From assembly GCF_902806685.2 (NCBI RefSeq), contig NC_048555.1, forward strand, positions 3,100,001 through 3,164,000: a stretch of DNA of 64,000 nucleotides, written 5' to 3'. Below the pieces are notes generated by a model. The model saw only the letters and a list, made by a program, of their open reading frames with translations. It did not search any database and was not told where the DNA came from. The stretch is from Maniola hyperantus. Its lineage: Eukaryota > Arthropoda > Insecta > Lepidoptera > Nymphalidae. This document shows positions 21,785-30,776 of this stretch, in pieces. The translations under genes were made by a program, and so were the position numbers. Within the stretch, counting starts at the first letter, position 1; each line of letters opens with the position of its first letter.

Positions 21785-22010
21785 CTATCCATACTAATAT
21801 TATAAATGCGAAAGTGTGTCTGTCTCTCTGTCTGTCTGCTAGCTTTTACCGGCCCATCCGATCAACCGATTTTGATGAAATTTGACACAGAGATAGCTTG
21901 CATCCCGGGAAGGACATAGGCTACTTTTAATCCCGGAAAATCAAAAAGTTACCACGGGATTTTTAAAAACCTAAATCAACGCGGATGAAGTCGCGGGCAT
22001 TATCTAGTTA
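21785..22010 (+). repeat. Interspersed repeat family S1, good copy
   Basis: ATCCATACTAATATTATAAA, a GTCTGTCTGTCTGC run, GCTTGCATCCCGGGAAGGAC, TACTTTTAATCCCGGAAAAT and the end GCGGGCATTATCTAGTTA. This is one of the more complete S1 copies. Confidence 0.7.
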
Positions 22011-22062
22011 TGAATATTTTCTCTTCCGAATTAAAAAGAATCAGCCATAATCTATATCGTAA

Positions 22063-22190
22063 TTGTCATCATCATCATCATCAATCGATAGACGTCCACT
22101 GCTGCACATGTCTTGTAGGGACTTCCACACGCCACGGTCTTGCGCCGCCTGGATCCAGCGGATCCCTGCGACTCGTCTGATGTCGATAGC
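22063..22190 (-). pseudogene. RTE-type LINE 3'-end fragment
   Basis: On the minus strand it gives the CGACTCGTCTGATGTCGATA complement (RRVAGI... region), WIQAAQDRG-like coding and the GGACGTCTATCGATTGATGA tail followed by a (GAT)n run. Same family as 7960-8275. Confidence 0.7.
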
Positions 22191-22616
22191 TAATAAGCAA
22201 TAATTGTTATGTCAATGTGTGCTGCTATTCTTTTAGAATGTTTGAACTTTGAAGATGTATTCAAGAAATGTCAATCTTTTTTTATTATTATTTAATCAAT
22301 TAATCACGCTTTTGTACATAGTACAATTTAAGCGTATCAAAAATTGCAGTCTAAGATGGAACGCGCTTTAGTTTGCGCTTGACAATGATGTAGAGTTCGC
22401 CAGACTCTTATTTACTGTGGGGACATGCTGTGTTATAACGCAAAGTAAAGTAATACAGTGCCATCTATCGTCAGTAACACGCAACATTACATTCAATGGA
22501 ACTTTAATACTTTCGTGCCATGTTTTAAGTTTATTAATATGGTTTAATCTTTCAAGTTCTACTACGATAGGGTAAAAAATGGCTCCTTTTCTACAGGGAA
22601 CAAATTTAAAAGGGTT

Positions 22617-22702
22617 GCACTAATGTCGTACCTCCTCCTAGCACAAGCTTTACGCTTAGTTGGAGGGGAAAGGGGAATATTAGTCATGATTAGCATGGCT
22701 TA
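22617..22702 (+). mobile_element. 3' half of SINE type 3
   Basis: GTCGTACCTCCTCCTAGCAC through TTAGTTGGAGGGGAAAGGGG to AGTCATGATTAGCATGGCT matches the 3' half of the minus-strand SINE at 14722-14892. The polymerase III promoter half is missing. Confidence 0.55.
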
Positions 22703-23696
22703 AGAAAAAAATAGTTTGGCGTGTTAACACCCACACGGATTAAAGATTTAATACCATCCTTATACCTATAAGCTTTTGAGCCTGTTTAGCATTCAAATGA
22801 TATACATGCAGTGCCATAGTCTTGTTCAAGTTAGTTAACGCAAGTACATGGTAAGTGTAAGCTTGATGCTTGATTTGTTTTGGACAAGCCCTTGAGCCAT
22901 TGTCTCTCAGGGCAGGATTCATTGTTATTGTAATTTATGTTAACGACGGTACACTGCTTGTTTTGACAGTACCATATTTACTATACTAGTATATTGTAAT
23001 GAGTATAAAAAAATAGTTTTATGAAGTTTTGGAGTTTGAAGCTCTAGGAATTGAATTTTTACGTGTAAAAAAAGAATGTTCGCAATATGTATTTATTTTT
23101 GTCAGACAGACATCTTCAAAGGATAGTATTATTAATTTTAAGAATCTAAATCATCTCAGTAAGAATTATACAAAGGGATTACCAAAAAATGGTCACATGA
23201 TAGCAAAAGCATGAACAAACTTAAATTGAAGTTTAAGGTTTTTACTTTCTAGGCCTTGTCAAGGATCTCCTTGAAATTTACAGTTCTAACATTGAATAAT
23301 ATGTACGTTCTATTGTTATTTGCTTCTTTTAGCGTTATTCCAGGGGGATAGTAAATTCTAAAATATTAAATAAGAAAATATTAAAAATATCTCGATTTTA
23401 ATTGACTGTCCAAAGCATAAACCTTATCTAGAAGTCTGCATAATCTTGCGTAAGACGATAAAAGCGTAGGTATGTCTATGGGATTAAATCCCAAAAGAAA
23501 TGTATCAACGACGCCATCCTGCAGGACGGGGTCAATGCATCGACTCCATTAGTGACCGTTGATTATTACGTGTACAGATCGCAATCACCATCACAATGGA
23601 AGTGAAATTCATCACAAAGGCGTAAAATAACAACCATGACAACATGAAAACAACAACGTAAAAATCTTATTTAAGTAGCACACAATCGACCAGCCA
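22703..23696. other. AT-rich intronic DNA, nothing recognised
   Basis: Small frames near 22740-22922 and 23029-23214 have no recognisable protein features and read as random AT-rich sequence. Confidence 0.4.
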
Positions 23697-23932
23697 GTCT
23701 AGGCGTGCGTCGTCCTAATACAACGCGATTACGCGATCATCGCGCGAATAAGCGATGCGACCATCGCGTGCTCGCGCCTAATAGAACGCGAATATACACG
23801 ATCATAGCGCGAATGCCAATTAGGACACATATTCGAGATCAATACGTTTGATCGTACGTTCGTACGAGTAAAATTCGCGCGAACTTGCGATGACTGCGCA
23901 TTCGCGTTGTATTAGGGCGACGACGCTTAGAC
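23697..23932. mobile_element. Foldback MITE with GCG-rich arms, 236 bp
   Basis: Left GTCTAGGCGTGCGTCGTCCT, then AATACAACGCG; right CGCGTTGTATTAGGGCGAC then GACGCTTAGAC. The arms of about 55 bp pair with several mismatches. The interior repeats CGCGAT and ATCGCGC words. Non-coding. Confidence 0.7.
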
Positions 23933-23959
23933 TTACCAACAGCTGTCAGTTATTAACAT

Positions 23960-24720
23960 GAAACTGTTGATTACAAGTGGATTACACAATTCAGCCATCA
24001 GCTTACTAAGTCGCAATCACTTTCTGTAATCAGTCAGTAGAGTCAGGAACAGAGCGTCCATTCATGCAGCAATGCTTGTTTTTGTTCGAGCATCACACGA
24101 GACCATTATTGTGTCAATGCTATTCTACTGGGTACTTTCGGGTTTTGTTTCAGACACAATATTTAGCATTTGCATGTTATTTAGTGTACATTTTGTATGC
24201 TCTTTGTTTTGAGGCGTGTTTGGTCATAGATCTTTGTTGTTTGCGAGTGGATTACACAATAATTCAGCCCTCAGCCACAGTTCACGACAATGGTAACTTC
24301 TAAAAAAACGTCTAGCCATCGACGTCACTGGCAGGCGTAAATTTGACGCAGGTAGCCCTAAAGTAGCCCTATTTTTCTTTGATTTTACGTCACCATATCC
24401 ATAGAATTTGACATATCGTCGATTCAGGATCAAACCGAGAGTTCCCTCACTCTGCCTCAGCTTAGTCAGTCCGGTCGCAATCGCGTTCCGTAATCAGTCG
24501 GTAGAGTTGGGAACAGCGAGTCCATTCATGCAGCAATGCTTGTATTTATCCGAGCATCATACGAGACCATTATTGTGCCAATGCAACTGTACACTTATTG
24601 TTACTTTCTGTTCTGCTGGGTACTTTCGGGTTTTGTTTCGGACACAATATTTAGCATTTGCATAATGGCGGACGTTATTTTGGTGTAAGTACATTTTGTA
24701 TGTTCTTTGTTTTGAGTGAG
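23960..24720 (+). repeat. Diverged tandem duplication, two units
   Basis: Each unit has GTGGATTACACAAT...TTCAGCC (23976; 24246) followed by ATTCATGCAGCAATGCTTGT (24061; 24526), CGAGACCATTATTGTG, GGGTACTTTCGGGTTTTGTT, ACACAATATTTAGCATTTGC and TCTTTGTTTTGAG. Unit 2 has a 24-nt extra segment that keeps the reading frame, so the peptide start MQQCL and the words EHHTRPLLCQC, TQYLAFA occur in both. No known domain. It is more likely a duplicated non-coding segment than a gene, but see findings. Confidence 0.65.
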
Positions 24721-25029
24721 TTTTTTCTAAATTTTAGAAAACAAAACTGTTAAATGTCCTTTTGTCCAACGAAAACCTTTTAGTCTGAAGAAACACAAGT
24801 CACAACGACGTGTTTCATTCAGCCTTAGGTTCTGTAATAGGTTGGTAGCATTGACTTTTATGGTTGGTAGCATAGATTCTAAGAGCATAGGCCAGCATAG
24901 ACTTAGGTAATAGGTATATTGAATACTAGCTTCGTACGACTGCATGACCTGTAGGAACTGTGCATTTTTTTTTGCAATAATTTATATCCTATAATGTAGT
25001 AAGGCCAGCTCTATCAATGAAATAATTTT
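24721..25029. other. Intronic DNA, nothing recognised
   Basis: No supported feature. It contains two copies of GGTTGGTAGCAT (about 24840 and 24862). Confidence 0.35.
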
Positions 25030-25102
25030 CAGTATAATACATAATACATAACATAACATATATCTTTATTTGCAAAAAAGGTTTGACACATAAGACTTTG
25101 AC

Positions 25103-25146
25103 CACTGGCTCCCAAAGAAGTATAAACTGTGTCATGGGAGCCAGTG
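25103..25146 (-). repeat. 3'UTR stem-loop of the LINE
   Basis: CACTGGCTCCCA (25103-25114) and TGGGAGCCAGTG (25135-25146) are exact complements with a 20-base loop. They lie roughly 70-110 bases from the element's 3' end. Stem-loops in this position are known RT-recognition signals in some LINEs; that role is inferred here. Confidence 0.6.
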
Positions 25147-25311
25147 CCTTCCCTGTTACATAAGCTTTTTTTTAATTTACAATACAATTATTGAGTATCT
25201 AACTATTACTTAATAATAAAATCTAAATTAAACAATAAAATAAGATAAATAAGTAAAATAAAATAGAATAAAATAAAAATTCACATGGCGTGTATGCATA
25301 TGTGTGTGGGT

Positions 25312-25331
25312 GTATGATTTTGTGGGTGTGT

Positions 25332-25395
<64 letters not shown>

Positions 25396-25435
25396 TGGGT
25401 GTGTGTGTGTGTGGGTGTGTGTGTAAGTAAGTGTG
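25312..25435. repeat. GT/AC microsatellite
   Basis: An almost pure run of TG dinucleotides with TGGG interruptions at both ends, inside the 3'UTR of the minus-strand LINE (so AC on the element's sense strand). Likely length-polymorphic. Confidence 0.9.
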
Positions 25436-25445
25436 TGTATTATTT

Positions 25446-27830
25446 TTACGTAGAAATGTGGTGTGCGCTTAAAAGTTCTTCAATACTCACATAACTAAGG
25501 TTCTTGAGGTAGGAAATTATTTTTGTTTTTGCCGAGTAGTTGTTAATATTATTAATTGTGGTTTTCCTATCAATCGCTTTATATAATAAAGGTGCTAAGA
25601 AGGCAAAGTGGCGTTGAGCCAGCGCAGTTTTTACTGCTGGTGTTGGGTATCTAGTAACTCTTTTAGTGTTTGCTGGTAGCAATGGAACAGTCTCGTTGTG
25701 ATATCTTAAAATGCTTTTGTATATAAACAATTTTCTAACACTAAGAACCTCAGCTTCTTGATATAGTAAATGAGTTGGGTATCTATAAGGAAGTTTTAAC
25801 GCCACTTTAAGTATTGCCCGTTGTGCGCGTTCTACTAGAAGGAAATTCGATTTAGGCGCTCCGCCCCATGATGTAATGCAGTAGGTTAATACGCATTCAC
25901 AAAGAGTTTTGTAAATTTGTATCAGCCGCTTTTTGTCCAGTATGGGTCTCAAGTTTTTGAAAATTATAATCAATTTCCTTACCCTAAGCGCTGTTGCCAT
26001 AAGATGAGGCTTCCACGAGAGTTGGTCGTCTATTATAACTCCCAGATATTTTATGGTTGTAACTCTTGCGAGATTTGGACATGCACATGATTTCGTCATA
26101 AGGCTGTTATTATGACTGCTACAGGATGTATTGTGTATTTGTATACTAAATGTTGTGCCCACAGCGCCGGGTCTGCTGTTGCTGAAACACATGTAAGAAC
26201 TTTTTTGTGTATTTAGTGTTAATAAGTGATTTTCCAGCCAAAGACTTATTGTACATAGTCCTTTAGTAGTCGCTACTTGTACACTGTCCCAGGAGATATC
26301 ATGGAACAATAATACAGTATCGTCTGCATACATAATTAAATCTGCATTCGGTATACTACTCAAGCAGAGTTCGTTAATGTAGATTAAGAAGAGTAACGGA
26401 CCTAGTGTGCTGCCCTGAGGGACGCCAAAGTCACAGACTGAGTGTTCACTTAGGTGCTCTCCTACACGTACCCGTTGCACTCTATTTGAGAGATAGCTAG
26501 TAAACCATTGTAGTGGCATACCACGTATTCCGATTTTTTCTAAGCAAGATATTAGAATAGGTATTGATACTGTGTCAAATGCTTTTTGAAGGTCAAGGAA
26601 GACACCTACACACTTTTCACCTTTATCCAGGTATGATGTAATTAAAGATGTAATTTTTAATACTGCGTCTTCTGTTGAGCGTTGTGGTCTAAATCCAAAT
26701 TGGTGGTCAGCTAATATGTTGTTTTTATTTAGGTATGAGAACATTCTTTTATGGACTAATTTTTCTAAAATTTTGGATATCGCTGACAGTAGTGAGATCG
26801 GTCTATAGTTTGAGGGTAGGGATTTGTCTCCACTTTTATGTATCGGCGTTACGATGGCTTGTTTAAGGATATTCGGAAATATTCCCGTTACTAATGATAA
26901 ATTACATAGATGAGTGATAGGTTCAAATAGGTAGTTCCAATACTTTTTCAATATTATTGTAGTAATGTTATCAAAACCTGGAGCTCCATTTTTTAGCGAA
27001 TGAATTATATTCTTAACCTCAATGCAATCAGTAGGTAAAAACGAAAATGAATGAAGAAAGGACCGAGTTGAATTTATATCGGGTGAAGATCCGCTTTGAC
27101 GTTGAGATATTTTATTATAAGCTATGTTAGCCAGATCTCTCCCAATACTTGTAAAATACCTGTTTACGAAATTTAGTGATTGTTGTGGTGATTCTTTTAT
27201 ATTTAATAGTTCCTGTGATATACTTTTATTTTTGTTATAGTATCCTAATTCTTTTATGATATTCCATGTAGTTTTAGTGTTATGTGAGTTTAGATCAAAT
27301 TTAGTTCGGTAGTATTCATTTTTTAGTTTTTTAATTAGGTAGTTACATTTGTTGCGATAAGTTAAATAAATTTGTTTTAAATCTGCGTTATCAGGTTGTT
27401 GTTTATGGTTATGGTACATTTTGTTGCGCTTCCTTATTGACTTTAACATTCCTTTTGTAATCCATGGTTTGATTATTTGATATTTTTTTGGAATACGCTT
27501 TATTGTTTTATTATGGTCTACTATTTCTTCTACGGTTTTACATAGAACGTCAGCTGCCACATTTGTATCGTTAATAATATAGTAATCATCCCAATTTACT
27601 TTTTTAAGGTCTTCTCCTATACCGTCATAATTTAGTTTTAGTTTATTATGAAAAGATGTTAGGTTTAACTTTGATGCACCTTCCGTTATTAGTAAAATGG
27701 GAGAGTGATCTGTCAATTCGTTAAAAATAAATGTATGCGATTTGTTTGGTGTTCTGATCATAAAGTGATCGATGCATGTGTATAACCGAGTTGGTTGGTC
27801 GACTGCTTGCCGCAGTCCATGAGTTGCCAT
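25446..27830 (-). CDS. LINE reverse transcriptase (endonuclease C-terminus + RT), 5'-truncated ORF2
   Basis: The frame is open for 794 codons from an internal ATG, and about 30 further in-frame codons precede it up to the truncation near 27932. Residues about 1-50 are the end of an AP-like endonuclease (PTRLYTCIDHFMIR, TDHSPI). Residues about 270-560 are the RT: GAPGFDNIT, SNYRPISLLS, FGFRPQRST, motif A FLDLQKAFDT (411-420), motif B GVPQGSTLGP (469-478) and motif C YADDT (501-505), with both catalytic aspartates present. A thumb/C-terminal region follows (YLGVIIDDQLSWKPHL). No RNase H or ORF1 is seen. The full protein would make cDNA by target-primed reverse transcription; this copy lacks the endonuclease catalytic core and promoter, so it is presumably dead despite the intact RT frame. 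CR1 versus Jockey placement needs a tree. Confidence 0.82.
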   Translation of the reverse strand: MATHGLRQAVDQPTRLYTCIDHFMIRTPNKSHTFIFNELTDHSPILLITEGASKLNLTSFHNKLKLNYDGIGEDLKKVNWDDYYIINDTNVAADVLCKTVEEIVDHNKTIKRIPKKYQIIKPWITKGMLKSIRKRNKMYHNHKQQPDNADLKQIYLTYRNKCNYLIKKLKNEYYRTKFDLNSHNTKTTWNIIKELGYYNKNKSISQELLNIKESPQQSLNFVNRYFTSIGRDLANIAYNKISQRQSGSSPDINSTRSFLHSFSFLPTDCIEVKNIIHSLKNGAPGFDNITTIILKKYWNYLFEPITHLCNLSLVTGIFPNILKQAIVTPIHKSGDKSLPSNYRPISLLSAISKILEKLVHKRMFSYLNKNNILADHQFGFRPQRSTEDAVLKITSLITSYLDKGEKCVGVFLDLQKAFDTVSIPILISCLEKIGIRGMPLQWFTSYLSNRVQRVRVGEHLSEHSVCDFGVPQGSTLGPLLFLIYINELCLSSIPNADLIMYADDTVLLFHDISWDSVQVATTKGLCTISLWLENHLLTLNTQKSSYMCFSNSRPGAVGTTFSIQIHNTSCSSHNNSLMTKSCACPNLARVTTIKYLGVIIDDQLSWKPHLMATALRVRKLIIIFKNLRPILDKKRLIQIYKTLCECVLTYCITSWGGAPKSNFLLVERAQRAILKVALKLPYRYPTHLLYQEAEVLSVRKLFIYKSILRYHNETVPLLPANTKRVTRYPTPAVKTALAQRHFAFLAPLLYKAIDRKTTINNINNYSAKTKIISYLKNLSYVSIEELLSAHHIST

Positions 27831-27932
27831 TAGATTTAAGTAATTCTCTGTATGTATTTTATTACTACTATTCGTTAAAATGTTTATGTTTATGTCCCCA
27901 GTAAAAATAATATTCTTATTGTTATTTTTTTA

Positions 27933-28276
27933 TCGTATCGGATCATTATTTAGTCAGAGGACTAAACTCAGAGACAAAAACTCAGACACTAACTTTTACC
28001 TTTATAAATATTAGTACAGACTAGCTTTTCCGTCTGACCTTCTGAAAATCCTTTCATACGTGCAGTAGTCTCAGCGCAAGGAGCTAAAGTGGGTAGGTGC
28101 CCCTAAATCAAAGACATCAGTAGGTAGGTACTAGGTAGGTATCAGTGCCCTAATAATTAAATCAAATCCCAGCGCAGCAGTTCGAGTTGTACCTTTAGTA
28201 GATTTTCTAGATGATATTATGACATACCTATTATTATCAATCTGCAAGTAATAAACCTATTTAAATAGTCTATATA
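27933..28276. other. Intronic DNA between LINE and composite element
   Basis: AT-rich; contains GTAGGTAGGTACTAGGTAGG near 28118. Nothing else recognised. Confidence 0.4.
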
Positions 28277-28283
28277 TACATAT
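28277..28283. repeat. Left flanking duplication of the composite element
   Basis: TACATAT lies directly before the left long repeat, and the identical TACATAT follows the right long repeat at 38316-38322. Seven bases is longer than the usual 4-6 for LTR elements. If the repeat begins at ATTGG rather than TGG, the duplication is 5 bp (TACAT). Confidence 0.6.
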
Positions 28284-29534
28284 TGGAGGGTCGATATTGA
28301 AAGAGTTCTTACTGTCTGTAGACACCGTGAAAAGAAACGTATGAGCTTTACTCTACGGAAGGTAGCCATCTTTATTTTAGTTGTCAGAGTTGGACTTTGA
28401 CACGCACGCATTTGTTGTGGTTCACAATTTTCTCTCGCATTAAATTAATTAACTATCAGATTATAGCTTAGCTAATTATTATTCTTTGAGATAGGTAGGT
28501 AGTTTCTTAATCGTGATATTTAATTCGGTGATTGTGATATAGTTAGAACAGTAATTGTTCGATGCTAATGTACATTGTGTTAAATCGTAACATCTAGTGC
28601 CATCCGGTGACTTTGTCTGCAAAGCACTATTAATAATGTTCGCTTAGTTGTTTGACGAATATGGAATACTAATTATTGGTGAATATTAGAGTAATTCGTG
28701 AGTTAACGTTTGGCTCAGTGGATAGATTATTATAAGGACATCCGTTAAGGTTATTTCTGCAGACGCTAGTGATTTAGAGTGTAATTGGAGATATACCGGC
28801 AGTTGAGATAATGATTAGTTTGAAGTGATAGTTTAGTGCGATAGTAACTTGAAGTTAACTTTGATAGTACCCGCTTTAGAATCGTATAACCCGGTTGGTA
28901 AAGAATCATTGATGACTCTCGTGTAATGTTGAAATGGATTAGACAATGAGTTGCCCATGAGATCGAATAGCTTACATTCTACCTGGTTTCTGTTGTGATC
29001 GCTTATTTGGGTGGATAGTAGTCGTGGCGCGTGTGGCGCACGATGCTATGGTGTTCTGTATGCAGATGTGCACAGAGTGGAGAAGGTAGAGCTATTGCGA
29101 TATTCTGAATTAGTAATGAGAAGTCAATTATAAGATCTGGTTTAGATCGTAAGAGAGTCGATGCAATGATCCTTTTAAGAGCGTTCATGAAGTTGTGATT
29201 GATTACCTTGAGATGATTAGATAACGGAGTAGGTCGTGACTTGATTGAGAGGTTGCAATAGCAATTGCGCCCTAATCACACGATGTAGTGTTTAGCTTAG
29301 GTTAGCTAGTTTAGAGTGAGGTGAGGGGTCGCTGTGAGGGGTGGTTGGAGGCGACCATAGGTAGGGTTAGGTTAGGGTGATCTGGTTGTGTTACGTTGAT
29401 GGTTTCCATGTGCGATACGTTACTGAGAACTATTTGTAAAGAACATGGATTAAAGTACCTACTTATTAATTACTACCTTCTGATGTCGGCTAAAGATGAA
29501 TAATAATTATCAGCCATCCTCCTGTTCTCCGACA
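28284..29534 (+). repeat. Left long terminal repeat of the composite (1251 bp)
   Basis: It matches 37065-38315 at a constant offset. Small frames inside (for example on the minus strand around 28300-28411 and 29003-29188) are present identically in both copies and are not genes. A G-rich stretch near 29320-29390 includes GTAGGGTTAGGTTAGGGT. Near its end CTTCTGATGTCGG is complementary to CCGACATCAGAAG spanning the repeat/interior junction. Confidence 0.7.
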
Positions 29535-29547
29535 TCAGAAGTGGGAT
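29535..29547 (+). promoter_or_regulatory. Possible primer-binding site of the composite element
   Basis: TCAGAAGTGGGAT immediately follows the left repeat. It equals positions 6-18 of the complement of a eukaryotic tRNA-Leu 3' end (which reads TGGTGTCAGAAGTGGGAT). The missing TGGTG makes this an offset or degraded site. Confidence 0.45.
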
Positions 29548-29949
29548 ACACGATTTATGCCCACATTTTTGAAAATCATTGCAACACTAGCTTTGTTTAA
29601 AAAAAAAAAAAGTTACAAGATTTTTTTTTTTTTTTTAATTTATTTGTGCAAGACATGTTTTCAATTTTAATACCCACACGTGGTCTTTCTTGAAAAGCTT
29701 GATTTACTTTTGTGTGTTTTGAATAAAAAGAGAAAGAAAGAAGGATTATTTTGTGTAGAGATGCGCTAAGGAGTGGTGAAAGTGGCCGTGATTTAATGGA
29801 GTTAAACTCAAACTCGAATCATTTATTCAAAATAGTTAAGTTAAGTTAATTTACAATTTTGACTGTCAGTTGTTGGAGTTATGTGGTATGGTGGTGATGG
29901 TGAATTGCGTAAGCTTGGAGCTAAGGCTACGAGGGTTCCAAACTACTTG
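29535..29949 (+). other. 5' interior of the composite element, non-coding
   Basis: It contains an A run and a T run (about 29600-29638). At 29805-29945 it holds a repeat (ACTCAAACTCGAATCATTTA, GACTGTCAGTTGTTGGAGTT, AAGGCTACGAGGGTTCCAAA) whose reversed relative is at 52130-52295; this resembles a lepidopteran LINE 3' end. No frame is supported. Confidence 0.5.
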
Positions 29950-30570
29950 GTTTCCTTACTAAATGGTTATAGCATTGGGAGTGTGATGTCCCAGCACGGT
30001 TGTCAACTAATTTAATAGCTAGTGGTCTGATGTTTTCAGCTGCTGAGATTGACTATCTAGCACTCTCAGATCATGATGCTACTTGGGCATTGGCAGTAAG
30101 GGTTGAAAAAAAAGTGCGATATAGGTCTGCATGGTCTTAATATGGGAGGGACTACAACAGGGATAATACGAAATAATTTTATTCATGAAATTTATCTTGT
30201 CTCTTACATTTTCGAATATTCGGAAAGCGTCGGCGAGGCATTTGATTCCTTTCATGATGTTGTATAACTTTTCTATGTGCTGTGTTTACCCTCTAAGAAG
30301 GTGAAAGTGGATAATTGTAATAATAAAACGGTATGGTTGACTGAAGGGATTTTTGGTATAATAGAGTCACCGAGTGACACTGAAGCTGGGCTAAGATGAG
30401 ATGAGGACTGGCTCTGTAGAAGAGTGCGCTATTCGCCTATGCAGTGTATTTGCAGACATAGTGAATCAGTCGTTTGAATAAGGGGTTTTCCCTAGCAACT
30501 TAAAAATTTCTATAGTTACCATTCCTGTAGCCCGTGTTCAAAAAAAAGGCGATTGATGTGGCACCGTCCT
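29950..30570 (+). pseudogene. LINE relic, endonuclease end and RT start (left part)
   Basis: Broken frames give recognisable pieces: an SDHDATWALAVRVEKKV segment (about 30063-30115; SDH is the endonuclease C-terminal motif), then a linker with KKVKVDNCNNKTVWLTEGI. Closer to the gypsy come VFADIVNQSFE and FPSNLKISIVTI-like text followed by KKGD, the conserved region just before the RT fingers. Stops and frameshifts are frequent. The sequence is interrupted at 30570 by the gypsy insertion and resumes at 35387. Same orientation as the composite. Jockey-like by the later RT motif. Confidence 0.65.
30566..30570. repeat. Gypsy target-site duplication, left copy
   Basis: GTCCT directly precedes the 5' LTR and recurs at 35382-35386 directly after the 3' LTR. 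Confidence 0.9.
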
Positions 30571-30748
30571 TGTTATGAGTATACATAGTCTGTGTCAATC
30601 TTGATACAAGAGGTCCGTGTCATTAGTCTTGGTTAGAAAAAGTCATCTTGTGATTTGTGATTATTAAATTATATTTATATTTTCTATACACTTGATGCAG
30701 GCTATTTTATTGTCATATTATTTATACTAAAGTATTATAAATTATACA
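30571..30748 (+). repeat. Gypsy 5' LTR (178 bp)
   Basis: Runs TGTTATGAGTATACATAG ... AAATTATACA. Starts TG, ends CA. AT-rich, with TTAAATTATATTTATATTTT as a possible promoter region. Identical to the 3' LTR by base-by-base reading. Confidence 0.92.
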
Positions 30749-30762
30749 TGGTGTCAGAAGTG
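30749..30762 (+). promoter_or_regulatory. Gypsy primer-binding site, tRNA-Leu type
   Basis: TGGTGTCAGAAGTG follows the 5' LTR with no gap. Its complement CACTTCTGACACCA fits the 3' end, including CCA, of a eukaryotic tRNA-Leu. The tRNA assignment is from general knowledge of tRNA-Leu ends. Confidence 0.75.
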
Positions 30763-30776
30763 TCGTGGAAAAAACC

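Larger units (their letters stand above)
25030..27932 (-). mobile_element. 5'-truncated CR1/Jockey-group LINE
   Basis: A non-LTR retrotransposon lies on the minus strand. Its 3' end is at low coordinates (TTTGCAAATAAAGATATATG, then a TTATG/TAATAC short repeat). Moving upstream in the element there is a 12-bp stem-loop (25103-25146), an AC microsatellite (25312-25435) and then the RT reading frame. The 5' end breaks off at about 27932 inside the endonuclease domain: TGDIN (end of an AP-endonuclease strand) is visible upstream of the annotated ATG, and a stop codon occurs right at the junction. Typical dead-on-arrival insertion of a LINE. Confidence 0.8.

Noticed and set aside
28217..29188. Small minus-strand frames repeated identically at 36896-37192 and 37784-37969
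   Set aside because: They are identical only because both lie in the two copies of the 1251-bp terminal repeat; they have no recognisable protein features.
29369..29390. TTAGG-like telomere repeat
   Set aside because: Only three irregular units of G-rich text inside a terminal repeat; not an array.
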